From positions 1 to 64,000 of the forward strand of contig NZ_JBCNYA010000018.1 in NCBI RefSeq assembly GCF_049727805.1: a stretch of 64,000 nucleotides of DNA. Reading direction: 5' to 3'. Positions 56,902-64,000 of this stretch are shown here, piece after piece (positions within the stretch are counted from its first letter, which is position 1; every line of letters begins with the position of its first letter). This DNA comes from Frateuria_A sp049727805 (lineage in GTDB: Bacteria > Pseudomonadota > Gammaproteobacteria > Xanthomonadales > Rhodanobacteraceae). The notes beneath the pieces were generated by a model that saw only the letters and a list, made by a program, of their open reading frames with translations, had not been told where the DNA came from and ran no database searches. Both the position numbers and the translations under genes were made by a program.

Positions 56902-58794
56902 TCAAGGGTGGGCGCCGTGGGCGCCCACCGGTGCCGGCGCCTGCTCGGCTGCGGCGGTTCCCATCGCTGCGAGCTGCGGCGGCAGCAGCGCATCGAGCTT
57001 GCCCTTCAGGCGCAGCATCGCGACGCTGGCCAGGTCCTGGTCGATCACCTTCTGTTCGGCCGTCATCTCCGGCTGCGGCGCGCCGGGTGCACGGGTGAGC
57101 GCGGCCACCTGCGGCGCCAATACCTGGGTCAGCGCGAAGTAGGGATCGCCGCGGATGCCCGCCGTCTCCAGCAGCTTGCCCGGCAGCATCCACGAGGCCA
57201 GGCTCTCGTGCGTGGCCGGGCCGGGATTGCGCGGGTCGAGCAGCAGCCACACGCCCGGTTCGCTCAGCATGTCGCCGCCGTCGACGAAACCGGTGGCGTT
57301 GAAACTGTTGGTCAGCGCCGGCAGGTGGTCGCCGTAGAACAGCAGCAGCGTCGGACGATCGCGTTGGGCCAGCAGCTTGGCCAGCCGGCCGAGCTCCGCG
57401 TCGGCGTGCTCGGCGTGGTAGAGGTAGGTCTGCAGTTCGACCTTGTCCCGGCCGGCGATGCCGGGCGGCACCGGAATCGCATCGCGGGCGGCGAGGTTGG
57501 CCGGCGGCACGTCGTAGGGGCCGTGCGCCTCGATGCTGATGGCGAACAGGAACTGCGGTGGGCCGCTGTCCTTCAGCTGCCGCATGATCTCGTCGGTCAT
57601 CGCGCTGTCGGCCATGTACTTGCCGTCGTTGGGCGCGTTCTTCGGGAACGCCGACTGCGAGACGAAACGGTCGAAGCCGATCTTCCTGAAGGCGGCTGCG
57701 CGGTTCCAGAACGCCGGGTCGTTGCCGTGGATGGCGGTGGTCGCATAGCCATGCGCGCGCAGCGTGCGCACCACGCTGGGCACCACCTTCTGCTCCAGCG
57801 TCAGATACGGGAACTGCAGTTCGTCGAAGTAGCGCAGCGACAGGCCGGTGAGCACCTCGAACTCGGTGCGGATGGTGCCGCCGCCGAAGGTCGGCACGTG
57901 CAGCGGGCCGCTGGCGGCGTGCTTCTCGAGGCGATGCAGGTTGGGCGTGAAGCGGTTGTTCTCGTAGCCGCGCATGATGCCCGGGTCGAAGAACGACTCG
58001 CTCTGCACCACCACGATGTCCGGCCGCTCGCCGCTCATCGGCTGGGTGGCCTGCAGGCGTTGCTGCAACGCCTGTTGCGACTGGGCGATGAGTGCCTTGG
58101 CGGCGGCCGGGTCGGCCTTGTGCCCGCCGTGGCCGTATTGCAGATGGAACAGCATCAGCGAACTGAACAGGCCGGAGTGGTTCGCGGTCACGCTCGGCGA
58201 CCACGGCTCCAGCCACAGCACACGGGCGTTGTAGACCTTGCTCCAGGCCGCCGCGCCGCCGAGCAGGCTGCCCAGCAACAGCACCGCGATACCGCCGCCG
58301 ACCAGCCGCTTGCCGTAGGCGCCACGCGCGAACAGCGGCGGCTCCAGGCGCCACATCGCCACGATCAGGGCGATGCCGGCAAGCAGCCCGAGGTAAGGCC
58401 ACGGACTGTGCGGCAGGTAGCCGACCAGCAGGTGCGCGCCGCCCTTGGTGAGCTGGTCGACCATAAGGAAATCCGCCGGCATCAGCGGATTGCCGAGATT
58501 CGCGACCTTCAGCGCGTTGACCTGGTAGATCAGCGCCTCGAACAGGAACACCAGCCCGAACGAGAACACCAGCCGGCGGCTGAAGGCCAGCAACGCCCAT
58601 GCCGCCAGCAGGCCGGGCAGGGCGTTGGCCAGGGGATAGCGGAACTGGTCGATGGCCCGCAACGGGACCACGCCCACGCCGCCATCGAGCAGGCCGGTCA
58701 AGAGCACGAACACGAGGCTCATCAGCGCCACGGCCAGGACACGGCCGCCGAGCGGACGCCACGGTCCGGGCGTGGGACGGTTCAAGAAGGGCAT
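56902..58794 (-). CDS. LTA synthase-like membrane phosphatidylglycerol-type transferase (630 aa)
   Basis: Five N-terminal transmembrane helices (residues 20-225) are followed by a periplasmic sulfatase-fold domain. Metal and catalytic sites are visible as VVVQSESFFDP (Glu), GGGTIRTEFEVLTG (nucleophile Thr) and FYGDHLPALTN (Asp/His). In Gram-negatives this family includes OpgB/MdoB-type enzymes that move phosphoglycerol onto periplasmic glucans and enzymes that modify envelope polysaccharide. The exact acceptor is unknown. The ATG at MPFLNRPTPGP precedes the first helix; the frame upstream overlaps the divergent glnE region. Confidence 0.82.
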   Translation of the reverse strand: MPFLNRPTPGPWRPLGGRVLAVALMSLVFVLLTGLLDGGVGVVPLRAIDQFRYPLANALPGLLAAWALLAFSRRLVFSFGLVFLFEALIYQVNALKVANLGNPLMPADFLMVDQLTKGGAHLLVGYLPHSPWPYLGLLAGIALIVAMWRLEPPLFARGAYGKRLVGGGIAVLLLGSLLGGAAAWSKVYNARVLWLEPWSPSVTANHSGLFSSLMLFHLQYGHGGHKADPAAAKALIAQSQQALQQRLQATQPMSGERPDIVVVQSESFFDPGIMRGYENNRFTPNLHRLEKHAASGPLHVPTFGGGTIRTEFEVLTGLSLRYFDELQFPYLTLEQKVVPSVVRTLRAHGYATTAIHGNDPAFWNRAAAFRKIGFDRFVSQSAFPKNAPNDGKYMADSAMTDEIMRQLKDSGPPQFLFAISIEAHGPYDVPPANLAARDAIPVPPGIAGRDKVELQTYLYHAEHADAELGRLAKLLAQRDRPTLLLFYGDHLPALTNSFNATGFVDGGDMLSEPGVWLLLDPRNPGPATHESLASWMLPGKLLETAGIRGDPYFALTQVLAPQVAALTRAPGAPQPEMTAEQKVIDQDLASVAMLRLKGKLDALLPPQLAAMGTAAAEQAPAPVGAHGAHP

Positions 58795-58924
58795 GCGAGG
58801 GAAGGTCCGCCGGCTCTGCGTGAGGGGAAGGTGACTGTAATTGGCCGGAAATGAATCATACGTTGGGTCCGCCGGCGGTGGTTGCTGGCGGTTCATGCGC
58901 CTTTTGCTGCGGCACAATGCCCGG

Positions 58925-61768
58925 ATGATCGCCCCCGAAAGCCCGGCGCTGCGCGCGCTGATCGACGACCGCTACGCCGAACTGGCCGCCCGCTGCCGCG
59001 CTGCCGGCATCGCGCTGCACGACGACGCCGGCGTGGCCGAGCGCATCCGCCGCACGCTCGCCGCCAGCGACTTCGCCTTCGAGGCCTGGCGGCGCCAGCC
59101 GCAATTGTTGGCGCCGGCGGGCCTGGAGCGCCTGCGTGCGGCCGGCGACGCCGGCGTCCGCGTCGGCGCGCTGGCGTTGCCGGAGGACGAGGCCACCACG
59201 CTCGCCGCGCTGCGCCGGTTCCGCCAGGCCGAGGCGCTGCGGCTGGTGTTCCGCGACGTCAACGGGCTGGACGACCTGGCCGAAACGCTGTCGGCCACCA
59301 GCGTGCTCTACGAGGCGCTGCTGGGCGCAGCGCTGGGCTGGTCCGAGCGAGCGTTGGGCGCGCGCTACGGGCAGGCGCGCAACAACGAGGGTGCGCTGCA
59401 GCGGCTGGTGGTGATCGGCTTCGGCAAGCTCGGTGGCGCCGAACTCAATTTCTCCTCGGACATCGACCTGGTGCTGGCCTATCCGCAGGGCGGTCACAGC
59501 GACGGCGCGCGTCCGTTGGACAACAGCGAATACTTCGTGCGGCTGGGCCGCCAGCTCGTGCGGCTGCTCAACGAGCCGACCGACGAAGGCATCTGCGCGC
59601 GCGTGGACCTGCGCCTGCGCCCGTTCGGCAACGCCGGGCGGCTGGCGCTGTCCTTCGCCGCGATGGAGCAGTACTACCAGGTCGAGGGCCGCGACTGGGA
59701 ACGCTACGCCTGGATCAAGGCGCGCCCGGTGGCCGGCGACCGCGCCGCCGGCAAGCAATTGCAGGAGTTGCTGCGCCCGTTCGTCTACCGCAAATACCTC
59801 GACTACACGGCCTTCGCCGGCCTGCGCGAGATGAAGGCGCTGATCGATGCGGAGGTCGCGCGCAAGGACCTCGCGGACAATCTCAAGCTCGGTCCCGGCG
59901 GCATCCGCGAGATCGAGTTCATCGTGCAACTGGAGCAGCTGATCCGCGGCGGCCGTGAGCCCTCCTTGCGCGTACGCGGCCTGCTGCCGGCGCTGGCCGC
60001 CTGCGAGGCGCGCGGCCATATCGGCGCGGCGCGCGCCAAGGCGCTGCGCGAGGCCTACCGTTGCCTGCGCCGGGTGGAGAACCGCGTGCAGATGCTGCGC
60101 GACGCGCAGACCCACGACATCCCCGACGACGCGCTCAGCCGCGAGCGCATCGCCCGCGGCCTGGGCCACGAGCACTGGGAGGCGCTGGAAGCCGAGCTGG
60201 CGCACCACCGCGGCATCGTCAGCGAGGAGTTCGCCAGCGTGCTGATGCCGGCCAGTGGGCGCGCGGCGCGCGTGGCGGTGGCCGACACGACCCTGTGGCG
60301 GCAGGCCTGCGACGGCACGCCCGAGCCCGGTGCGCTGGAGGCGGCCGGCTTCGTGCCCGGCATCGAGGCGGCCGAGGCGCTGGCCAAGCTGCCGCAGGCG
60401 GCTTCGGTGCGTGCCATGTCGCCGCGCTCGCGCGAGCGGCTGGACCGCCTGATGCCGCATTTGATCGCCGCGGCCCGTGCCAGCGCCGCACCGCTGCCCT
60501 GCCTGCTGCGGCTGTGCCGGCTGGTGCAGGCGGTGGCGCGGCGTTCGGCCTATCTCGCCCTGCTGGAAGAGCAGCCCGCCGCGCGCGCGCGCCTGGCGCG
60601 GCTGTTCGCCGACAGCGCCTTCCTGGCCGAGCGGGTGATCGCCCAGCCACTGCTGCTGGACGACGTGCTCGACCCACGCATCGACCAGTTGCCGCTCAAG
60701 CGCGCCGACATCAGCGCCGAGATCAGCCGCGTGCTGGCGACGCTGGACGAGCGCGAGGCCGAGGCCGAGCTCGAGCGCATCAACGAGTTCAAGGCGAGCA
60801 TCGCCTTCCGCCTCGGCCTGGCCTTCAACGACGGCCGCGCCGACGCGGTGTCGACCGCGCGCCGCCTGGCGGCGCTGGCCGGCTCGGTGGTGGAGGCCGT
60901 CACCGCGCTGGCCGAGCGCGAGCTCGCCGCGCAGCACGGCCGCCTGCCCGGCGAGGGCTCGGGCTTCGCCGTGCTCGGCTACGGCAGCCTCGGTGGCGAG
61001 GAACTGGGTTTCGCCTCGGATCTGGACTTGGTGTTCGTCTTCGACGGCGCGCGCACGCAACTGACCAGCGACGGCGGCCGTCCGATCGATGGCGCGCGCT
61101 GGTACCAGCGCCTCGCCCAGCGCGTGATGAACTGGCTGACCCTGCTCACCCGCGCGGGACGCCTGTACGAAGTCGACACGCGGCTGCGCCCGGACGGTTC
61201 CAAGGGCCTGCTGGTGAGCAGCCTGGAAGCGTTCGATGCGTACCAGCGCAGCCGCGCTTGGACCTGGGAACACCAGGCGCTGCTGCGCGCGCGGGCGGTG
61301 GCCGGCGATGCTGCGCTCGGCCAGGCGCTGGGGGAGGTTCGTCGCGAGGTGCTGGCGGTGCCCCGCGAGCGTACGGCGGTGCTTGCCGAGGTCGGCCAGA
61401 TGCGCCAGCGCTGGCGGGCCGAGCGGGATCGTTCGGATGCGGCGCGGTTCGATCTCAAGCAGGGGCAGGGTGGTTTGCTGGACATCGAGTTTGCGCTGCA
61501 GGGGCTGGTGCTGGCGCATGCGGCGGCGCATCCGCAACTGCTCGCGCAGACGGCCAATGCGTCGTTGATCGAGGCGTGCCGACGCGTCGGTCTGCTCGAA
61601 GACGGGCAGGCGGCTAGCTTGGCACGCGTGCACGCGGATCTGCTGGAGCGCGCACTGGCATGCACGCTCGACTTGCGGCCACGCATTGCGCCGCGCGAGC
61701 CGGCGTTGGAAGCCCTGTGTGCCGAGGTGCGTGCGGTGACCGCCGCCCTGGGTTTCGATTTCGCCTGA
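58925..61768 (+). CDS. glnE: Bifunctional glutamine synthetase adenylyltransferase/deadenylase (947 aa)
   Basis: Controls glutamine synthetase by adding or removing AMP in response to PII and glutamine. It has two nucleotidyltransferase domains: the N-terminal one (deadenylation) with GGAELNFSSDIDLVL near residues 170-184, and the C-terminal one (adenylation) with GGEELGFASDLDLVFVFD near 690-707. Helical linkers lie between, with GGIREIEFIVQ and LLDIEFALQG. The length equals the E. coli enzyme. The ATG at MIAPESPALR was chosen; the frame upstream is not conserved-looking. Confidence 0.96.
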   Translation: MIAPESPALRALIDDRYAELAARCRAAGIALHDDAGVAERIRRTLAASDFAFEAWRRQPQLLAPAGLERLRAAGDAGVRVGALALPEDEATTLAALRRFRQAEALRLVFRDVNGLDDLAETLSATSVLYEALLGAALGWSERALGARYGQARNNEGALQRLVVIGFGKLGGAELNFSSDIDLVLAYPQGGHSDGARPLDNSEYFVRLGRQLVRLLNEPTDEGICARVDLRLRPFGNAGRLALSFAAMEQYYQVEGRDWERYAWIKARPVAGDRAAGKQLQELLRPFVYRKYLDYTAFAGLREMKALIDAEVARKDLADNLKLGPGGIREIEFIVQLEQLIRGGREPSLRVRGLLPALAACEARGHIGAARAKALREAYRCLRRVENRVQMLRDAQTHDIPDDALSRERIARGLGHEHWEALEAELAHHRGIVSEEFASVLMPASGRAARVAVADTTLWRQACDGTPEPGALEAAGFVPGIEAAEALAKLPQAASVRAMSPRSRERLDRLMPHLIAAARASAAPLPCLLRLCRLVQAVARRSAYLALLEEQPAARARLARLFADSAFLAERVIAQPLLLDDVLDPRIDQLPLKRADISAEISRVLATLDEREAEAELERINEFKASIAFRLGLAFNDGRADAVSTARRLAALAGSVVEAVTALAERELAAQHGRLPGEGSGFAVLGYGSLGGEELGFASDLDLVFVFDGARTQLTSDGGRPIDGARWYQRLAQRVMNWLTLLTRAGRLYEVDTRLRPDGSKGLLVSSLEAFDAYQRSRAWTWEHQALLRARAVAGDAALGQALGEVRREVLAVPRERTAVLAEVGQMRQRWRAERDRSDAARFDLKQGQGGLLDIEFALQGLVLAHAAAHPQLLAQTANASLIEACRRVGLLEDGQAASLARVHADLLERALACTLDLRPRIAPREPALEALCAEVRAVTAALGFDFA

Positions 61769-61780
61769 CCCTTTCCTGCT

Positions 61781-61816
61781 CCCTCTCCCCTCCGGGGAGA
61801 GGGTTGGGGTGAGGGG
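61781..61816. repeat. REP-like palindrome downstream of glnE
   Basis: One copy of CCCTCTCCCC-TCC-GGGGAGAGGG with TTGGGGTGAGGGG, 12 bases after the glnE stop. It probably acts as the 3' hairpin of the glnE transcript. Confidence 0.85.
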
Positions 61817-61860
61817 CCGGGGCTCGCCTGGAACTCTGGTGAGAGAAGAGCTTTCGGTTG

Positions 61861-62110
61861 CCTGTCGGCGGCCGAGTCACTTTCTCTTGCCCAAGAGAAA
61901 GTAACCAAAGAGAAGGGCACCCCGATTGGCGCGCCCTGCGGGCATCCTGCCCTCCGGGTGCGCGGGCGGATGGCGGGGTTTTTCGACGGGGCTCGAAGCC
62001 CCGACGAAAAGCTGGCCGGCGTCCTGCCGGCCACCCTTCGGGCTTTTCCGCCACCCGCCCGCCGCGCCAGGGGCCCCGGGTAGGGCAGCGCGCTTCCCGC
62101 GCGCACTTTT
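61861..62110. repeat. Large dispersed repeat element with several stems
   Basis: It begins with CCTGTCGGCG and the ACTTTCTCTTG/CAAGAGAAAGT stem shared with 46974-47031, then continues for about 190 bases with further inverted pieces (GACGGGGC-TCGAA-GCCCCGAC, GCTGGCCGGC-GTC-CTGCCGGCC). It is non-coding in appearance. Together with the REP copies on each side it fills the 61769-62285 gap, where no gene is seen. Confidence 0.72.
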
Positions 62111-62212
62111 CAGAAGAGCCAAGGCCCGAGCGGAAAACCAAGAGCGAAAAAGCCAGAGCCAAGAGCGAAAAGCGGGCGCTAGCGGGTGATGAGCGTGTGC
62201 CGCGCACCGGCT

Positions 62213-62248
62213 CCCTCTCGCTTCCGGGGAGAGGGTTGGGGTGAGGGG
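62213..62248. repeat. REP-like palindrome before the ELM1-family gene end
   Basis: A slightly divergent copy, CCCTCTCGCTTCCGGGG then AGAGGGTTGGGGTGAGGGG, 38 bases from the stop of the minus-strand ELM1-family gene. Confidence 0.82.
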
Positions 62249-62285
62249 ACGGGGCTCGCCTCAGTGCTGCGCAAAGCGAAACGCG

Positions 62286-63251
62286 CTATCGCCCCCCAAG
62301 CCGTTGCCGCACGGTCGCCGCGATGCGCTCGGTTTCGCGCAGCGGTGGCTGGTGGTCGGGCGCGTCGGCATTCAAGGGATGCAGCAGGCCAGCCTCGCGC
62401 AGCGTGCGATGGAAGCGGGCGAGTTTGTCCGGCAGCGGCTCCGGCGCGAAGGTGTGTACCGCGCAACCGACGGCGCAGGCCTCCGAGAGCATGTTGACCG
62501 AATCGGGCGTGGCGACCAGCCGGTCGGCCCAGGCGAGCACGCCCGGATAAGGGTTGGGGCCATCGGCGCGGCCCTGCCAGTGCAGGCCTGGCACGTCGTC
62601 CAGGGCTTCGCGCAAGGCGCCGGCCAGTCGGGGTGGCGTGCGGCGCGAGGCCAGTGTCAGCAGGCTGCCGCCGCGTTGCTCGTGCATGGTGCGCAGGCCG
62701 TTGACGAAGGCCTGTGTCCAGGCGCCGTCCATGGCGATGCCATGGCGCGGACCGCCGAGCAGCACGCCGATGCGCGGGGAGGGCAGCTCGGCCAGTTGCG
62801 GCCAGGCGTCGCGCGCATCGGCCAGCCATTCCGCGTCGACCGGGTTGAGCGAACCCAGCGGGGTAAGCACGTTGGAGCCGGCCAGGCCGTCATGGCGGGG
62901 CGCGACGACGAGATCCCAGTGCTTCGGATCGATGCGCGGGTCGAGGATCTGCACGGTGCGACAGCCACCGCCCGACCACGGCCGCAGCATCCGCGTGAAC
63001 AGCGCCGCGGCGCGTCCGCAGCCGACCGCCAGCCGCGGCCACGGCGCCGCGAAGCGCGCGCGTTCGGCCGGCGGCAGCGCCCACTCGCCGCCGAGGATCA
63101 GCCGCGGCGCCAGCCATGCCCACGGCCCGCGCGGTTCGAGCACCAGTGGCCGTACCGGCAGGCCAAGCCGCTCGGCCAGCGCGAGAGCCTGGCGCTGGTT
63201 GCCGGCGGCGGCGTCGGTGATCGCCCAGCATTCCTCGCGCGATCCGCTCAT
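62286..63251 (-). CDS. ELM1/GtrOC1 family protein (321 aa)
   Basis: Bacterial member of the family annotated as mitochondrial fission ELM1 (DUF1022). The sequence contains CWAITDAAAGNQRQALALAERLG at the N-terminus, LDPRIDPKHWDLVVAPRHDGLAGSNVL near residue 103 and TPDSVNMLSEACAVG near 250, the pattern of this GT-B-like fold. Biochemical function in bacteria is unknown; a glycosyltransferase-like activity on envelope glycans is plausible from the fold. The ATG giving MSGSREECW is typical. It is divergent from the nitroreductase gene. Confidence 0.85.
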   Translation of the reverse strand: MSGSREECWAITDAAAGNQRQALALAERLGLPVRPLVLEPRGPWAWLAPRLILGGEWALPPAERARFAAPWPRLAVGCGRAAALFTRMLRPWSGGGCRTVQILDPRIDPKHWDLVVAPRHDGLAGSNVLTPLGSLNPVDAEWLADARDAWPQLAELPSPRIGVLLGGPRHGIAMDGAWTQAFVNGLRTMHEQRGGSLLTLASRRTPPRLAGALREALDDVPGLHWQGRADGPNPYPGVLAWADRLVATPDSVNMLSEACAVGCAVHTFAPEPLPDKLARFHRTLREAGLLHPLNADAPDHQPPLRETERIAATVRQRLGGR

Positions 63252-63386
63252 GCGGATGCAGCCCGGGCGATTGTTGGCGAAATCTGCACGCTGGGTTCTC
63301 CGTTCCTCACCCGACCACCCGCGCCCATGGGCTTACACTTGCGGATCGCCCGCGCCGGACGGCGCGCCATGACGCAAAGGATAACC

Positions 63387-63992
63387 ATGAGCGAAGTGCT
63401 TTCCGAGGCCGCCCTCGACCAGCTGTTCCGCGCCGCGCGCACCTACCGGCGTTCGGCCGAGGCCTGGCTGGACAAGCCGGTCACCGATGCGCAGTTGCAC
63501 GCGATCTATGACCTGGCCAAGCTGGCGCCCACCAGCGCCAATTCCTCGCCGGCGCGTTTCGTCTTCGTGCGCTCGCCCGAGGGCAAGGCGAAGCTGGAGC
63601 CCGCGCTCAACCGCGGCAACCTGGCGCAGACCATGGCCGCGCCGGTGACGGTGATCGTCGCCGCCGACCACGCCTTCTACGAGCACCTGCCGCGGCTGTA
63701 CAAGGAATCTCCCGACGCGATCGGCTGGTTCGCCGGCAACCCGGCGGTGATCGAGGCCACCGCTTTCCGCAACTCCAGCCTGCAGGGCGCCTACCTGATC
63801 ATGGCCGCGCGCGCGTTGGGCCTGGATTGCGGGCCGATGTCGGGCTTCGACAACGCGATGCTGGACGAGACCTTCTTCGCCGGCACGCAGGTGCGCTCCA
63901 ACTTCCTCATCAACATCGGCTACGGCAACCCCGCCGTGCTGCGGCCGCGCGAAGAGCGCTTCGCGTTCGACGAAGCCTGCCGCATCGTCTGA
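63387..63992 (+). CDS. RutE-like nitroreductase family protein, probable malonic semialdehyde reductase (201 aa)
   Basis: Flavin-dependent NAD(P)H oxidoreductase. It matches the RutE/HadB subgroup: LDQLFRAARTYR, LAPTSANSSPARFVFV, AETAFRNSSLQ-like EATAFRNSSLQGAYLIMAARALGLD and GPMSGFDN, with the C-terminal FLINIGYG. In the Rut pathway RutE reduces malonic semialdehyde to 3-hydroxypropionate. No other rut genes are visible, so here it may serve general aldehyde or quinone reduction. AAAGGA precedes the ATG at MSEVLSEA. The stop lies eight bases from the window end. Confidence 0.9.
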   Translation: MSEVLSEAALDQLFRAARTYRRSAEAWLDKPVTDAQLHAIYDLAKLAPTSANSSPARFVFVRSPEGKAKLEPALNRGNLAQTMAAPVTVIVAADHAFYEHLPRLYKESPDAIGWFAGNPAVIEATAFRNSSLQGAYLIMAARALGLDCGPMSGFDNAMLDETFFAGTQVRSNFLINIGYGNPAVLRPREERFAFDEACRIV

Positions 63993-64000
63993 AAAACCCC

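Noticed and set aside
58856..61633. A 925-codon open frame opposite glnE
   Set aside because: Same reason: compositionally odd, no motif, complete overlap with a well-supported gene.

Overview
The window comes from a high-GC gammaproteobacterium of the order Xanthomonadales (Lysobacterales), most likely the family Rhodanobacteraceae (Dyella, Rhodanobacter, Luteibacter type). The grounds are the gene order accB-accC-prmA-zinc-ribbon gene-fis-purH, a UvrD/PolA/GlnE/GltBD set of that type, an sX13-like small RNA downstream of polA, and several dispersed palindromic repeat families common in this order. The genus is inference. No tRNA, rRNA, IS transposase, prophage or CRISPR array was seen.

Layout. 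(1) 345-15412, minus strand: a tightly overlapping 15-gene surface-polysaccharide operon, read from right to left. It starts with dTDP-3-amino-sugar genes (3,4-ketoisomerase, left-handed beta-helix acyltransferase, PLP aminotransferase), then a FemAB/GNAT-like acyltransferase and a GH43-like beta-propeller protein. Next come a Wzx-type flippase, a GT2 glycosyltransferase, a Wzy-like polymerase and a Wzz-like chain-length protein. It ends with an unusual block of two SAM methyltransferases, an amidohydrolase and a B12-type radical SAM protein, followed by two GT4 glycosyltransferases. (2) 15780-21521, plus strand: seven closely spaced genes. They are a cytochrome b561, a Cyc2-like outer-membrane cytochrome-porin, a periplasmic cytochrome c, a second outer-membrane protein, an ECF sigma factor, its anti-sigma factor and a subtilase lipoprotein. 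(3) 21540-31096: uvrD with an in-frame repeat insertion, a small membrane protein, an sX13-like sRNA, polA, several small genes, a GST and purH. (4) 31242-36037: fis, a zinc-ribbon protein, prmA, accC, accB and aroQ. (5) 36450-43195: redox genes (TlpA-like, a DsbD with duplicated periplasmic domain, a tandem thioredoxin-fold protein) mixed with EamA exporters, a MocR regulator and a cupin. (6) 43212-49207: a second EamA exporter, cutA, groES-groEL under a CIRCE operator, and an ABC exporter. (7) 49274-58794: two small Ala/Gly-rich secreted proteins sharing an upstream motif, gltBD, and an LTA-synthase-like membrane sulfatase-fold enzyme. (8) 58925-63992: glnE, a repeat-rich gap, an ELM1-family protein and a RutE-like nitroreductase.

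The genes serve surface polysaccharide assembly, envelope redox and electron transfer, nitrogen assimilation (gltB, gltD, glnE), fatty-acid precursor supply (accB, accC), purine synthesis and protein folding. The two most unusual systems are the predicted inner-to-outer-membrane electron conduit linked to an ECF/anti-sigma/subtilase cassette, and the radical-SAM/amidohydrolase/methyltransferase block in the polysaccharide operon. Both functions are inferred from family and context only.
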